A stretch of DNA of 64,000 bases from Phragmites australis. Taxonomy: Eukaryota > Streptophyta > Magnoliopsida > Poales > Poaceae. The stretch spans positions 23,901,501-23,965,500 of the forward strand of contig NC_084928.1 in assembly GCF_958298935.1 (NCBI RefSeq), written 5' to 3'. A program made the translations under genes and the position numbers. The notes under the pieces are model-generated. The model saw only the letters and a list, made by a program, of their open reading frames with translations. It was not told the origin of the DNA and made no database searches. Positions 11,901-26,900 of this stretch are shown piece by piece (position 1 is the first letter of the stretch; each line of letters starts with the position of its first letter).

Positions 11901-14900
11901 CCTCCCGCGCTTGCACCGGTCTCCCGCACTCCATCGACGTCTTCCCATCTGCCTGTTGTCTCCCACAGCAGGCCACCTGCCATGCTGGCAGTCTCCCACG
12001 CTAGGCCTTCCTCGAATCTGCGCCACCTCCCGCCGGCTCGACATCCCCCTATGTGCGGCATGGCCACGCTCAATCCTCTTCGTTTGACTACGTTGCCGTG
12101 GTGTCTTCTCCGTCATCTCCCACTGCCAGGAAGTCTTGTGCATGGTCGTCTTGCAAGCTTCTTTGTGACGCTGGCTCTTCGATGCTTGTCCAACGCCGCC
12201 GATGGATCCGCCGCGCGCACCCCAGGGGGCTACTATTGAATACAAGTTGCTATTATTAATAGGCGAAACAGAGCAATGTTCCCAAGGAACAAGATTATAG
12301 CACACATGATGCAGACAATTGATTTAGAGAAATGCAATAGGAATAAAAATCTTAGTAAGCTTCAAAAACAAAATCCATATGAACTGCAAAGCTACCACAT
12401 AGCGACTTCTACTTTTTCATTGCCGAATTAATATTTACCATTCATTCAAAGAAATGCCATCAATATATAAATATGATAACCTAAGGAATAGAAATTGGAT
12501 ATAAGAAAACGAAAATCCTCAAATTTGGGTCCAAATTCATATAATAAGCACCATTTCTGCTAAGTGCAAACAAAAAAACATCATTAATTTAGTAAGTTTC
12601 AAAATAAAACAAGCAACAGAACAAACATAACAATAAAATTTGTGCATATTAATCTCCTATGACAACCAAATTTCTTATCACAGCCATATTTTAATCAAAA
12701 TGACTTATTATTAGAACTTGAAATAGATACAACCAATTCTAAGTATGATTTTGTATCAAATCAAAAAAAAAAACTCGACCAACCTTAGAGGAACTATGTG
12801 GCATTGCATATAAGAAGAAATAAACATCCAAATTCGAGTTGGAGAGAACTCGAACCTGGGTGGTGGGGATGTACACCCATACCTCCCACCAACTGAGCTA
12901 TGCTCAAATAATTAGCATGGCACAATGTCAGTTATTACAGCTGTAAGCCAAAAGCGATAACACTATCAAGAAAATCTATTTCGCAGCCCTGGCTAACTGT
13001 GGCTTTTTTTGGGCCATAGTGTTGCTTTTTAAGGTCTCTAAAAGCTACAGTGTACCCATAGTAGCTATTCAGAACACAGCTTTCTGCATAAAAAACGAAT
13101 GAGGCAAGACAGGTGTCAGGTGAACATGTGCATGAGCCCCACAACCTGTTTGCAAACATCATCAATATACCCGCTGAGACCAATAAGTCCATCAATTGGC
13201 CGGTTGCCACTAGTTTTTGGAACCATGCTTATCCCCACCACAGAGCGGTCACATTTAGGACTACTAACAACGTATGGGCAACAATGTAATTGTTCCTTTT
13301 TTTACTTTTTCAAATTAGCACTGAAATGCGATTGATATATCTAATATAGCATGGAAGTAATTATCACCAGAATGACCTTTACCTGAGTGAACAGACGAAC
13401 AATAGGAGCACTTGAACAATCAGCATATGGAAGAGCCTGCACTGACACGTGTCAATATAGGAATGGTTTTCAGAGTAAAGGATACAACACAATTGGATGT
13501 GATTTCACCAACAATAGATATTAAGGGTTGCAAGAATAAGTTAAAAGGTAGATTTAATCAGATTGTGACATATAGCATAGCATAGTATTTTACCATTATT
13601 AAAATCTAGATGGTAAACACTCATCAAGAAGCATAATGAAATATCACAGTTGGAGCATTGAAGGTATTTTTGAAAGAAATGATAGATGATGAAAAAACTG
13701 CAATAAATAAAACCCAATTCCCTCAATGGAGAAACATTTTGAAACGATAAATATTGAACTATTTTGAAATGGGGTAAGTATCTATTTCTCTCAACGAACA
13801 AAAAACAATGAACCCAAACTATTTTGAAATGTATGGATCGTCTACTGATGTTAAGGTGTAATCGTTTGTCTAGTATTGTCCCATTAGCCTACAGCAGTAA
13901 TAGATTAATATATCAGTAAAATCTATAATTTTATCATGACATTGGAATGAAGACCTTAAACCCGAACCCTAGCAAACACCAAGAAACCGCTAGACGGATG
14001 TTCAATCTGTTCTCCCTGGTGCAACACTAAGAAATCCATTATGAGATTGTTTCTTACAGGCCTAAGCTTAATGAAACAGCTTCACAGATCTGAGTGGGGG
14101 AAAAATGTATTGATCCATCAAGAAATACAGGGGCCTAGCCCCCACTCGATGTAGTTAAGCCAAGCTCAAAATGGCCTAGGGCTTAGCAATAGGCAATGCC
14201 AAGCTTGGCATTTTAGGCAGTAGGCACAAAAGCAAAGAGCGGTTTGGCCAAGCCTGAATGTTACACATAAATTACTCCCACTTCCCTTCTTAAATAGTGT
14301 TATTGACTTTTCACTATCTCCAAGACATGACCTTGATCCTTACCTTTTGTGCCTTATGTTAGTATATTAGTAACATTACAACATTATGAAAGTATTCTTA
14401 ACAACAAATCTTTTTTTTCTCGAACCAGCAAGAGAACTGCCCGTCATTATATTAAGAGAGGGATGGGTTCCGAAAAGAAAAACCCCGCAACAATGAGCAA
14501 ACAACAGGAACAAAAGGAAAAAGGAAGAAAAAACAACACACATGCTACAAAGTCAAGCACTCATCACCAACGCGTCTAAAACAACTCAAGGAGAGTCCAC
14601 AACCTAAAATGACTATGGCCACAACAGGGTCGGAAACCTAGCGTCCGTTGCACACCAAAACAAGGCTTCATCTCTAATAGCCCTAAGGAGACCCTGCACG
14701 CTTGGGCTCTCGCCCTCAAACACGCAAGCATTGTGATGCTTCCAAATGAACCAAGCCACCAAGATCACTAGGGAGTTGAACCCTTTGTGTTAATTCCTGT
14801 CAACTTGTTATGCAGCAAGGCGCCACCAATCTTGGAAGGAGGTCATTGTCATGGTCGCCGGCGCCACATGCTGCAGACCGACCTCCTACAGAGCAACCCC

Positions 14901-17900
14901 CCAAGTTTGCCTGGCGAAGACACAACCGACTAAAAGGTGTGTAATGGTTTCTGGTTCTTGATCGCAGAGAGGACACGAAACAGGATGAGGCAATTGCCGT
15001 TGGGCTAGGCGATCGGCTGTCCAACAACGATTGTGGCAAGCCAACCATATGAAGTACTTTGCTCTAGGAGGCGCCCAAGATCTCCACAACCTTTTCCATG
15101 GCTCGAAAGTGATACGGCCGGTGAAAAAGGTCCTATATGCTGACTGAGTAGAGAAAACACCGGACAACATGCCCAGCCATCTATGTGTATCCTCCACCCC
15201 CTCCTACAGCTCTATCTTTGAAACTAGGTCCTATAATTTGTAGAACTCAGCTATGACTTGTACTGATGCATTCCCTCTAATGTCGTTGATCCAGCATCCA
15301 TTTGTGAGAGCATGTTGGATGGGGCAATTTATAAAGCGATTGGGCACTAAAGCGAGCATATGAGGGGCCAAGTCAGCAATTGACCTCCCCAGAAGCCAGC
15401 GATCCGTCCAGAACTTAGTGTTAGAACCATTACCAATCTCAGAGTGCATCATGATAGAGAGCATGGCCACAAAATTAGCAGGGACAGAGAGTCCAAGGTT
15501 TGCGAGGATCCGATTTCAACTGCCACAAGTATCGCATCCGCAAAGCCCAACCAACAACCTCAAGGTTGTGAATGCCCAAGCCCCCAAACTCCTTAGGCAT
15601 ACAAACTTTGCTCCAAGCCAAGAGACAATGACCACCATTGACATCCCTGCGGCCTTTCCACAAAAGGGCTCTCCTTCTCTTGTCAATTGCTTTGATTACC
15701 CACTTAGGAATATCCAACGCCATCAATTGGTAAACTGGAATGGCTGTGAGAATCACCTGGACAAGTGTGGCTCTGCCAGCAGGATGGATTAGGGCAGCCT
15801 TCCAGGACGGTAGCTGATCAGCAATCTTGTCCACTAATGGCTGCAGTGCAGATTTGGTGAGCTTCTTCACACAGAGGGGTAGCCCCAGGTAAGTGCAAGG
15901 AAAGTCAGTGACAACACATGGCAGTTCCCTTCGCACAATGTCAATATCAGCTTTTGCACACTGGATTGGTGCGCAGAACACTTGCTAATGTTAGTCCGTA
16001 ACCCAGAAACCTCTCCAAAACAATGAAGGATCCTTTTCACAACATCAAGCTCCTCAGCAGCAGACTTTAGAAACAAAACCACATCATCCGCATACATTGA
16101 TACCCGATGATTTAGTGCTCTAATGGAGAGTGGCTGGAGCAGACCGACCTCACTAGCCTTATTTAGAACTGAGTTCAAGACATCCATTATTAGAATAAAA
16201 AGCATTGACGAGAGCGGATTTCCCTGCCTCAAACCCCTCTGATGATGAATTAGCTCCCCAGGATCGGCATTCAGCAAAACCCGAGTAGAGGTTGTGGCAA
16301 GCAAATTACTTAGCATATTAAACCAACATTCACCGAAACCCAGATACTTGAGAACCTCCAAGAGAGAACTCCAGGAAACTGAGCCAAATGCCTTTGATAT
16401 GTCCAGTTTCAGCAACACTTGAGGTTTCTTTTGTTGATGTAAGTAACGGGCAGAGTTCTGCACCAACAAGAAGTTATCTTGTGTACAACGGCCTCGGATG
16501 AATGCGCTTTGATTAGGAGCGACCAGAGCATCCAACTTCGGAGAGAACCTTCTTGCCATAATTTTGGTCACCAACTCGGTGAAACTATGGATTAGACTTA
16601 TGGGCCTATAATCTTTCACTTCCATAGCATCCAGTTTCTTTGGCAAGAGTGTCAGGAAAGCTGAATTCAAAAGATAGAGCTTCCTCAAATCTCCCTTCTA
16701 AACAGCAACAACCGCATGCACAATGTACCCCTTAATAAAAGCCCAACAAACCTAGTAAAATCTACCTGTAAACCCATCCAGACCTGCCACCTTATCCAAG
16801 GATAGTTGCTTAATAGTGTCCCAAACTTCTGTCTCAATGATTGGATAGGGTGCTGAGAGATCATGAGGCTGCTGATAAAAGGATGCAAGACCTAAAGTGA
16901 TTGCCCTCTCTTCAGCCGAGCCTAACAAGTTAGTATAAAAATCCAAAATAACTTTGTGCTTCTCCTGCTGACTTGTGATCAATTGGTCACCAACCTTCAG
17001 TTTGACTATAAAATTCTTACGCTTTCTATAGCAAGCTTGGGAGTGGAAGGAAGCAGTATTCGCATCACCCTCCTTCAGCCACTCGGTCCGACAGCGGAGG
17101 CGAGCGATTGTATGCTCCAAGGATGCTAATCCAAGGCTATGCTTCCTAAGTTCCCGGCGCAACCACTCCTCTTCCATGGACAAAGGCCTGAAATCTTGCG
17201 CGATCTCTAATCTGTGAAGAAACTCTTTGGCCCACAACAACTGTGATTTGATATTACCCACTGTTCATTGACTCCATGACTGGAGAGCCCTGCTCAAATT
17301 CTGGAATTTAGCAGCAAGACGAGCGGGCAAGTTTCAGCAACCGATTGTGACCAAGCTGCCTGAACAACCTCCTGAAAGCCATCCATTCTAGGCCAAAACC
17401 CTTCAAATTGAAAGCGTCTCTTCCCCTACGTGTTATCTTGAAGCCAGAGTATCAACAAACAATGTTCCGATATAAGGGAAGCAACACTTTGCAACAAACA
17501 GTCCGGGAAGAGAAGGTCCCAATCCAATGTGCAGAAAACACGGTCCAGCCGCAAGAGTGGGCGCCTCCCGTTCGTTCGACCATGTAAATTTTCGGCCAAT
17601 TAAGGGCAATTCCTGTAGTTCGACCTCATCTATAAATCTTCGGAATCCACCCATCATTGCTTGATTAAAATTGGCGTTATTCTTGTCTTCAGTCCTGTAT
17701 ATTAAGGATGGCACGCACAAATCGAGAAATGGTCCAAATTTTTCCACCCTTTTGCAGGCCGCCCCTGATAGTGGCCACCAAAGCAGATACAAGTCCAAAT
17801 CTTGTGTCATGGTTTACTCAAGGAGGGCCAGTGGACAAAAATGTTCCTCCGCACACACGCAACAGGGCACCACACTATCAACCTAGCCTGCTGAAACTCC

Positions 17901-20900
17901 GACGGCAAATTTCGTTAAACATCTCACTTGCCAGGTTGATGGCCTGCTCAAGCACCCTTTGACCCATGGTCGTCGACATTCGCCTAACTTCGTCCTGCGC
18001 CAGAATAAGCGACCAACGCGTGGTGCGACTTCCTCGAATGACCGCCGCACGGTGAAGAGGATCATGAACATCCATGGGATTCTAGGTGATGGGGAGCAGA
18101 TGGACGACTAGACGCAACATCGTTATGCCAAGCTTTTTGAACAATAGCTTTCACAACGACATTTAGAGGCCCTTGCAGCACTCTTCGGGTGGAGGCTTCT
18201 CGAATTGACTCAACTGCTATCCGAGGCTGAACCAGAGTCCCTATAGGTGGGAGTTTCTCTTATCCCTTCGGTCGGTTTTGTTTCTTCTCAAATGAGTATC
18301 TCTTCTATTTTGATCTGGAACGTTCGCGGCCTTAATATGCGTGTGCGACGCGACGCTATCCGCGAAATGGTTCTTTCTTTGCAGGCTGACATTGTTTGCT
18401 TCCAAGAAACAAAGCTACCAAGAATATCCTGTCGGCATCTTCTTTCAGCCCTTGGGTCAGAGTTTGATCGGTTCGAAGCTCTACCAGCTGAGGAAATCAG
18501 AGGTGAGATCTTGATCGCTTGGAAAAGTGTAGCTTGTCGAGCCTTGGGATCGCGTATTGATAGATACTCAGTGTCAGTCCAGTTCGCCACAGTCGATGGC
18601 CCCAGCTGGTGGTTATCAAGTGTCTATGGACCGCAGACTGACGCTAAAAGTCCCATTCTTGCAGGAGTTGAGGGATGTTCGTGCTCTATGCCAAGGACCA
18701 TGGGTCGTAGCCGGAGACTTAATGACAAATCTAGTGATATAGTTTTCATATGACCAATCTAGATAATTTAGAAACTATTTGTTTGAGTATATTCGGCTGT
18801 TATGGTAGGATACGATTTGATTAAATCTGATTGGAATGTCTGATACAATTCAGTCTTATCTCTAGGATTGTCTCGCGATCCAAATCATGTACTATATATA
18901 AACACTTCCACGAGATTCAATAATACATCTACAATTATCGCAGTATATTCATCTTTCTACATGGTATATAAGATGGCGCCACTCCTTAGCCGCCGCCTCC
19001 GCAACTTTCTCCACGCCGCACCGCCCCTAGGAGATGATCCGTTGTCCATGATCTCTCTTCTAAGGGTTGCGCAACCCATAGTTTAGTCGTGTCGCCAATC
19101 ATCTGATTGGCTGCCAATTAGAATTTTCTTCCTGATCATCTCTAAATTATGTTTTCACTATATTTTTTCTGATCAAAGATAAATTTGCATCACCAACCCT
19201 ACTGACCCGTCGACGCTTCTCCGCTTCGAACTTCACCAACTCGACTTCGACGACTCCGGTGTCTCCTCTCCTCCGATGATGCCGCAGAGTGACACGATGT
19301 GCTCATCAGCACAACCCCTTCTCCACGGCCTTCCGAGCGCTTCTCCAGAGTACCAGAGTCACCACTTCAAGCCATCGGTTCCGCCACACCTTCAGTCTTC
19401 GTCCACCACAACCTCATCACCAAAGTCACAATCTCTTCCCCATCTACACTTCGTTTACTCCGACAACCACGGGTTGCACCAGCACATCCTTCTTCACCGC
19501 TCTACGCGCCACAACTATCTCGGCGGCCTTCTCTGCTAGTCCCCTCGACATTGGCACACGGTTCGTGATGGTCCCATTCTTCACACGTCCGTTACTGGCA
19601 ACACTGATGTGTGTGTTCGTCCCCGACGCATCAGCAGGCCTGGCAAACCCGGTGGGGTACCTTGTCTTCGACGGCTTCGACACCATCACCTTCCGGATCA
19701 AGCTGCTCCTTCACGATTGCCTACCTTGATCACGTCACCGTCTTCTTCCCAGGTGCATCCTTGCACCCTCGGCTCCATGGCGCCTCCTTGCACTCTCAGG
19801 TCCATGGCGCAACATAGTTGATTAAGATCCCATATGTCAATGACACGAAGACTCACTAGATGTAATATTCATTTTTAACCCAAAGGATCAAAATGAGATC
19901 AAAACCGAAAGTTGTGGGAGTAAAATAGCTCTATAGTAGAGCCCAAATAAGAGATGGCCAAGATAGTATTTTTCGCCTAACTGCCTCAAAAATGGCTCTT
20001 TTTTGCAACACTGCTCAGTGCCAAAAATGTTCAGATATATTCATGGCTTATAGCTCCACTGCCCAAATCAACAAAAGGTGTCCCTACCGGTGGCAACTGG
20101 CACTGCCGTCTCTAATGCAATGACAGACTTCCAAGCAGAATTTCTGCCAATCTAGGGTAAGAAGCTTTTTTTAACAGTTCGGTTTTGGACAATTTCAGGC
20201 CTGGTATACCAACTATGCTAACCTCTGGAGCTCTCTATGTTGGTCAGAAACACTGACCAGTGGCTCCACGTCAGATATGTATCTAAGCAACTCATCATTT
20301 GGAAATGCGTATAATGTTTAGTTGGGTACTTCCTTGTGCATGAATAAAAGCAACTACTATCCCTGGTCATAAATACATGTTGTTTTGGACATACATTCGA
20401 TCCAACATTTGAAACTTTGACCATCAATACCTTTTAAATATTTATATTAGAAACATGAAAAACATATGTATAATATTAAAATATAAATTAAGAATCAGAG
20501 TTACATTTTGGAGGCCATGTCAATATCAAACAACATGTTTTTCTGACAGGAAGGAGTATCTTATATTAATATAGGGAGTGTTACTAAATAGGAGTCAGCA
20601 AGTTTTATAACTTAGGAAACATGAAGGTAACAGTAGCGGACTGACCTGGAGGAGTTCCTGGCAAATATCCACTGAAAGGAAATTCTTGCTGAAAAAGACT
20701 TCAGTCGTGAGGGATAACAACACAGGTAAGACCTGATCACATGGTTTTGGCTCATCTAGTCCATGAACAATAAAGTCCCCAAACTTTTTGCCTTGTCTAT
20801 AGCCAAGGTTGATCTTTAAAGCACTACTCTTCACTGATTGGCATGCATGAAATAGCACAAGGACGGATAGTCCCCAAAGAAACTGGAATTCAGTTCTTTC

Positions 20901-23900
20901 CAGTTTGAGCATCCTATGCCCAGATATAAATGTCCGTTCAAGAAAATCTTCAGACTCATTCATGTCAAACTCCATAGGAGCAGCATCAAAAGCTGTTGCT
21001 TGAAGAATTAATGGCCAAACTTCATCAAGATACTTCTGCACCTTTGATGAGACCAGTAATGACTGAATACCATCAAGAAATGGCTTGTACTGTTTAAAAG
21101 AAGACAATGCAATCATTATGTAATTATATAATCCTTGAGATCAATAGTTGAGGCATGATACATGGTCTTACATTAATTTTTGAGTGCAAACCAAAGCTTA
21201 TAGAAATATAATCCTTGAGGACTCCAACCCAATATTTTCCTAGTAGAGTTGAGCTATTTGCAAGTAAAGGTACTAATTGCTGATGTTCATCAGAAGCATT
21301 TTCCTTCATCCTCAAGAATTGATAGGTGTAGCACTTAACTGCAGCATGGGCAGTAAGAAGGCGAACTTTTATCTGTCAGATACACAACCTAGGTTAGATA
21401 CTCAGACACTACCAGATATCCAATACAAAAATGGATGAGATGCATCGCTACATAACGCAATCTAGGAGAACTGAAATACCTTGCACACTACCCAGTCAGC
21501 AAAAGATGGATAAAATAGGCCCTCTATGTCACTTAGTGGGCGTGATATCAGCACAAACAAACGATTAAGAGCTACTCTGTCCCCACCAATTATGCTGCTT
21601 GTCATAACCTGGTTTTTTTTAAGCATAGATGTTTATCAATGACAATGTATAATGAACATTTGTGGTGTACAAAACAGGAAAAAAATAATCCAGACCCTTG
21701 TAGCGAGTTCAAGTCCGGCCTCCAAAAGAAGTGGACCAGAAGCAGTACTTATGGCCATTCTAACAGCAGAAACAAGTTGGGCCTGCATTTCAAAATATAC
21801 AAGGGTCCTATCAAAAAAATCGGTCCATTAAATGTTTAAATAATACCTATAAAGGTAGCTATTAGTATCAGTATTCATAAGAAGTCACAGGCAAATTTTC
21901 TTCTTTCAATCATGCGGATATTACACGTCAAGGCATCAGATTTCCCCTTTTGCTCCAAAAAGGGAATATTAAGAAGTAAGGAGATTTGAAAATCACCTGA
22001 AATTGTTCCAACAAGATATGCCCAGGAAATTCAGGATCCACCGCCATCGCAAACTAGAAAAATAAAATAAACACAATAATCAGGATAGATTTTGTAACAG
22101 AACATAAGGGGACTGGAAGGCATTATATACTCGTAGCAAAAAGAGTATATAAATCATGTCCCAAAAAAAATAGATCAATCGTTAACATCATAATCCATAG
22201 CACTAGTTGAACAATCATAAGGACTACCACATGATTTGCAAAAGCAACTTTTGACTTAGAAACTAAATTATGATTTGGTAGACAGGCCAGTCTGACAAAT
22301 ATATGATTCCTATCAAGAAAAAAACACAAGGCAACAAATAGAGTAAGCGGGATGAAGATCAACAGTGCAGCATAGATGGCCCAGCCACATATGTGTGCAT
22401 GTAAACAGGCACAAAAGCGTAATTCATTGGTCAAGAACCTATAACTTATGGTTTGATTCTTAATACTCCCTCCTGTCAAAAAGTCTTTGACCTTCGGGGT
22501 TACTATGGTCACAGAGATGCAAGTGTAACCATTATTTCTTATCACAATATATTTATAAAGTCGTATAAATATAAGATTTCTAAGGTATTTTTTATGATGC
22601 ATCTAGTCATCATCTTCATATGATCAATCTAAATATTCAAAAAGATATTTTTTTGGTAAAAATACAAATATTGGATGCACAATTTCAATAACAAGAATAT
22701 ATCTGAAGTACAAATATGGTGAAATAAGCGAAGGAACTTTGGCATGATCATATCAATTTGGTAGTTGATCAGATTGTCTCTAAAATGTGTATTGATATAC
22801 CTTCTTCACGTAATGATGTGCACATGAGTTGAATTTAGAGATTAATTGCCAACAAGTCACTATCCATCACTCGTGGATAATCAGGTGCCTAAGATTGCAG
22901 AATAAGGGTACAACAATACTCTAACACCCCAAATTTGTTACATAAAAATTTCTCTAAGAAATAAACCCAGAAAATGAATTGTTTGCAATTGGAAAAGACG
23001 AAAAACAAAAATAAAAATAGAAAAAACCTCACCCGGGCCCAATCTCTCTCTCTCTCTCTCTCTCAACCCAACCTTCCCCCTCTCGGTCCAGCCCGCTCCC
23101 GCACTCAACCTTTTTCCCCTCCGGCAAACCTCCCCCGCGTTGTCCCAATCCAGCCACCTCGGCCCACGACCGCCTCTCTGTGGCGCCCGGTCCCACACGT
23201 TAGCTTCGCCCCCTACCCCCTCCCCCCCCCGCTCCTTCCTTTTTCTCTGCGCCCATAGCCGATCCGAAAATCTCGTCGATCCACGCCTACCGAAGGAAAG
23301 GGATCCTTACGCGACAGTATAGATGAAATCCGCAACCGAAGAAACGGAAGGCAAATCAATTATGTGATTGGAGCTCAGAGCATGAAAATCCTACAGCGAT
23401 TGCCGCCGGCCGCCGAACCCTAAACCGATTTGAGATTCGCCTCCCGTGAAATATATACCCCCCCCCCCCGGCCCCCCTTGAGCACCACAATCCCCCGCAG
23501 CATTTCCCCTCGAATCCCAAGCAAAAGCATCACCCGAGAGCCCTTTAGCTGAGCTCTCGCCGTCGCCAAGCCACATGAGACCTCCCCGGCGTTCACATGC
23601 CTCAAACGGGTTCACCGAAGCTCGGAGACGCTCTTCCGTCGCTCGCCGTCGCAAGCCGAGTGTCGGAGCTCGATTCAAGCGGTCTCTCGAGCTGCACCGT
23701 CGTGTTTCTTCGTCGCCATCGCCGCCCGCTGGAACCTAGGTAAGACCGATTTCCACCGTCCGATTGCGCATGTAAGGCTAGGATTAGAAGCCAGCGTATC
23801 GGTTCACTTTGTTAGATCTCGACCGTTCAATCTGAGATCGATGACCTAGATGTAAATAGGTTGAAGCCCAGTAAGCTTCGCCACGTAAACCAGCCACGCG

Positions 23901-26900
23901 CGCGCTTTTGTCCGACATGGCACCTAGTCAACAAAACCTCACCTCGTCAGCATCCTAGTCAGCAGGCTAACATCACCATTGCACAATAAACTTATTTTCC
24001 TATAGAAAAATAATTCGCGAAATCCTAAAATCTGAAAATACGTTTTTCGTTAATAGAAAATTTTGGTAAATTCGATAATAAATTAGATAAAGATTTAAAA
24101 ATGGATAATAAAAAATTGAATAAATGTTTTAGAAAAACTAGAATAATTTTTTTAATGTTTTAAAAATATTTAAATCAGAAAAAATGGTAAATAAATATGA
24201 TTAAATTTAGAAAAATTTAGAAAAAAAAACTTTTTTAGTTCTTTTCAATGTTTCTTTAATTGCTAATAAATCTTTAAATGCTAGAAAATCCAAATAATTC
24301 CATGAAACCTCCAGAAAATCCCAGGAAAATTCCTACGCCTTCCCTTCCAAGCCATATCTCCACCGTTGTAACTTCGATCTAATCGTTTCTTTCGCCAATA
24401 ATTCACCAAAAATTATAAATTAAGTTGTTCTTGGTGTTTTTGGCTTTTTCTTGGCTTAGTGTTTATTTCCTTGTTTTATTTTGCGCTTAGACGTCGACGT
24501 CCAAAAGAAATTTGTAGGTTTTCAAGACTAGGAATTCAAGGAACCCGCTAAGCACCAAGGTGAAGGCAAGTTGTCCTTGATGCATTTTGCTCTTATGTTT
24601 TCTAAATGATTTTGTTTTGCAAAGTTGCATGCTCATAGTTGTCAATGGGAAATCCATGTTAGACTATACCTTAGTTTCTCCATATCTACCTTGTCGCCTC
24701 GGTTTTGATGGGGTCAAGGGTAGTATTGCTTTACTTGGTTTGGGGGTTGGATCATGACATTGGTATAATAATTTTGATAATGGTACTATGCAACATGAGA
24801 TAAAATTGGTGAAAATGTTTTTAGCAACATGGACTAGGAAATGGAGCAAGATGGTTTTGGTTGCATAATGCAGGTGGGTGGTAGTTATTTACAATTTGAT
24901 TAAGGATCGGTTCATGGTGTGATCGGATCGAGCTTTACAGTACAACCATAGACCTGATATGAGACGAGCCTAGCCAACTAATTAGTTTTCTTCAAACATA
25001 GTGTAACTAGATGGTGGAACGGGGAACGAAATGATAATTTCACTGGATCCGTATGGCACAATAAGGAGTTTCCGTATGCTCAATTTGATTAAGAACCGGT
25101 TCATGGTGTGATCGGATCGAGCTTTACAATACAACCACAGGCCTGGACAACTAATTAGTGTTCTTCCAACATAGTGTAGACTAGATGGAACGGAGAACGA
25201 AATGATTATTTCACTAGATCCGTATGGCGCAAGAGGGAGCTTCCGTTGTTGAGGTATTATTCGTGCGGCAGTGAAACCTTATCGGATAGACACTTGTTGG
25301 GAGATTTTGTAAAGGCCTTACAGTGGATTCCTGTCGCACATCTCGGAACTGTGCAAAAGTTTTTTGTTGGCCAACAGATACTCAGCAAAACAGGATGACA
25401 CGTCTTGTGGGTAAAGTGTACAATCTCTGCATAGTGTAAAACTGATTAATCAGCCATACTCACGGTTATGAGTGGTGAGAAATGCCACATATGATTAGAA
25501 TACACCAGTAATGGTTTGGTGGTTCATTCATGGTTGCGAGAACCATGTTTGAGGTGGTCAACTACGGTTGAGGTGGTTTATGTCAAGAGGGTTAATTCTT
25601 GAGGTGGCTTTTATTCAGTTATTTACTTTCGCTTTTATTAAATGTTTTGTTAAATTTTGCCCTTATGCAAATGAGCCCATGTAAGCCTTATTATTGTGAA
25701 TGCATTCATTTCATCTTTTACCATAATTTATGGAGTACGAGACGTACTCACACTTGACAGGATATAAAAGATGTAATAACTGAAGGTATATAACTTGAGA
25801 AGTGATCTCGTACTCCGCAAGTGTTGTAAAAGATGTAATGAAGGCATCCGCAATAATAAAGCTTACAGGGGATTATTTGCATAAAGGCAGAATTTAACAA
25901 AACATTTAAGAAAAGCGAAAGTAAATAACTGAATAAAAAACACCTCAAGAATTAAACTTATTAACATAAACTACCTCAACTGAAGTTGACCACCTCAAAC
26001 AGGGTTCCCACAACCATGAATGAACCACCATCCCAAAGTTATCCATCCCAAACCATTACCCGTGAACTCTAATCATGTGGTGCTCTACATCAACTGCCTG
26101 TGGGAGATACGGAATAAGTTGCACTAACTGCGGTGTTTAATTGCTTTTTGACCCTCAAATGTCCCCTCTGTAATAACGACAACATTAAGTTATGACATTA
26201 TGTTTTGTTATCATCTATGAAGTCTATATATTGGGTGTTGGTCTTTCCTTAGACCGGTCCTTTGACCCTCAAATGTCCCCTCTGTAATAACGACTATTCA
26301 CATTAAGTTATGACATTATGTTTTGTTATCATCTATGAAGTCTATATATTGGGTGTTGGTCTTTCCTTAGACCGGTCCCGACAAATACACCTCACCAAAC
26401 TATTTACCATGGTTTTTATGGTGGTAAGGCGAGGCGCGGCGACCCACCCCATTCCAGCCGTTGAGGCACTTAAGGTGTGCGGCGAGATGACGCCATATAT
26501 ACATAAAGAGTATCCAGACTAGAGGGAAAATAGGAGAAAAAAAAAGAAAAACAAGAGACGGACCAGTTTAGGGGTCAGTCCATTCAACCTAGCAAGCCCA
26601 CTCAACCTAAGCCAACACATCGTCTTCTCCACCCACCTTTGATTCGATTCTAGCTCCTTCACCCACACCTGCTCAGGATTCAGCTCCTCCACCATATATT
26701 CCGCCTATCACCCATGTGTATACTCGTCGCACCACGGTTCCCTCCAATCTTCCATCCATTCCCACCTCATCGGCCAGTCCTGATGCTCCTGTCTTTACTG
26801 ATTCTAATGTTGTTGATTATCAGGAGGCTTCTGGTATTTCTTAATGGTAGTCTGCTATGTGTAAGGAACTTGTTGCACTTGATCGTATAGGAACTTAGGA

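Noticed and set aside
11677..12305. Several overlapping 130-170 residue frames on both strands
   Set aside because: Same reason: GC-rich interior of the second TRIM-like copy, no family resemblance.
12838..12905. tRNA gene
   Set aside because: A and B boxes are present, but no complete cloverleaf forms and the sequence continues as a SINE body with a T-rich tail.
19276..19821. Overlapping Ser/Thr/Pro-rich frames
   Set aside because: They occupy the leader of an LTR retrotransposon fragment and show no protein family.
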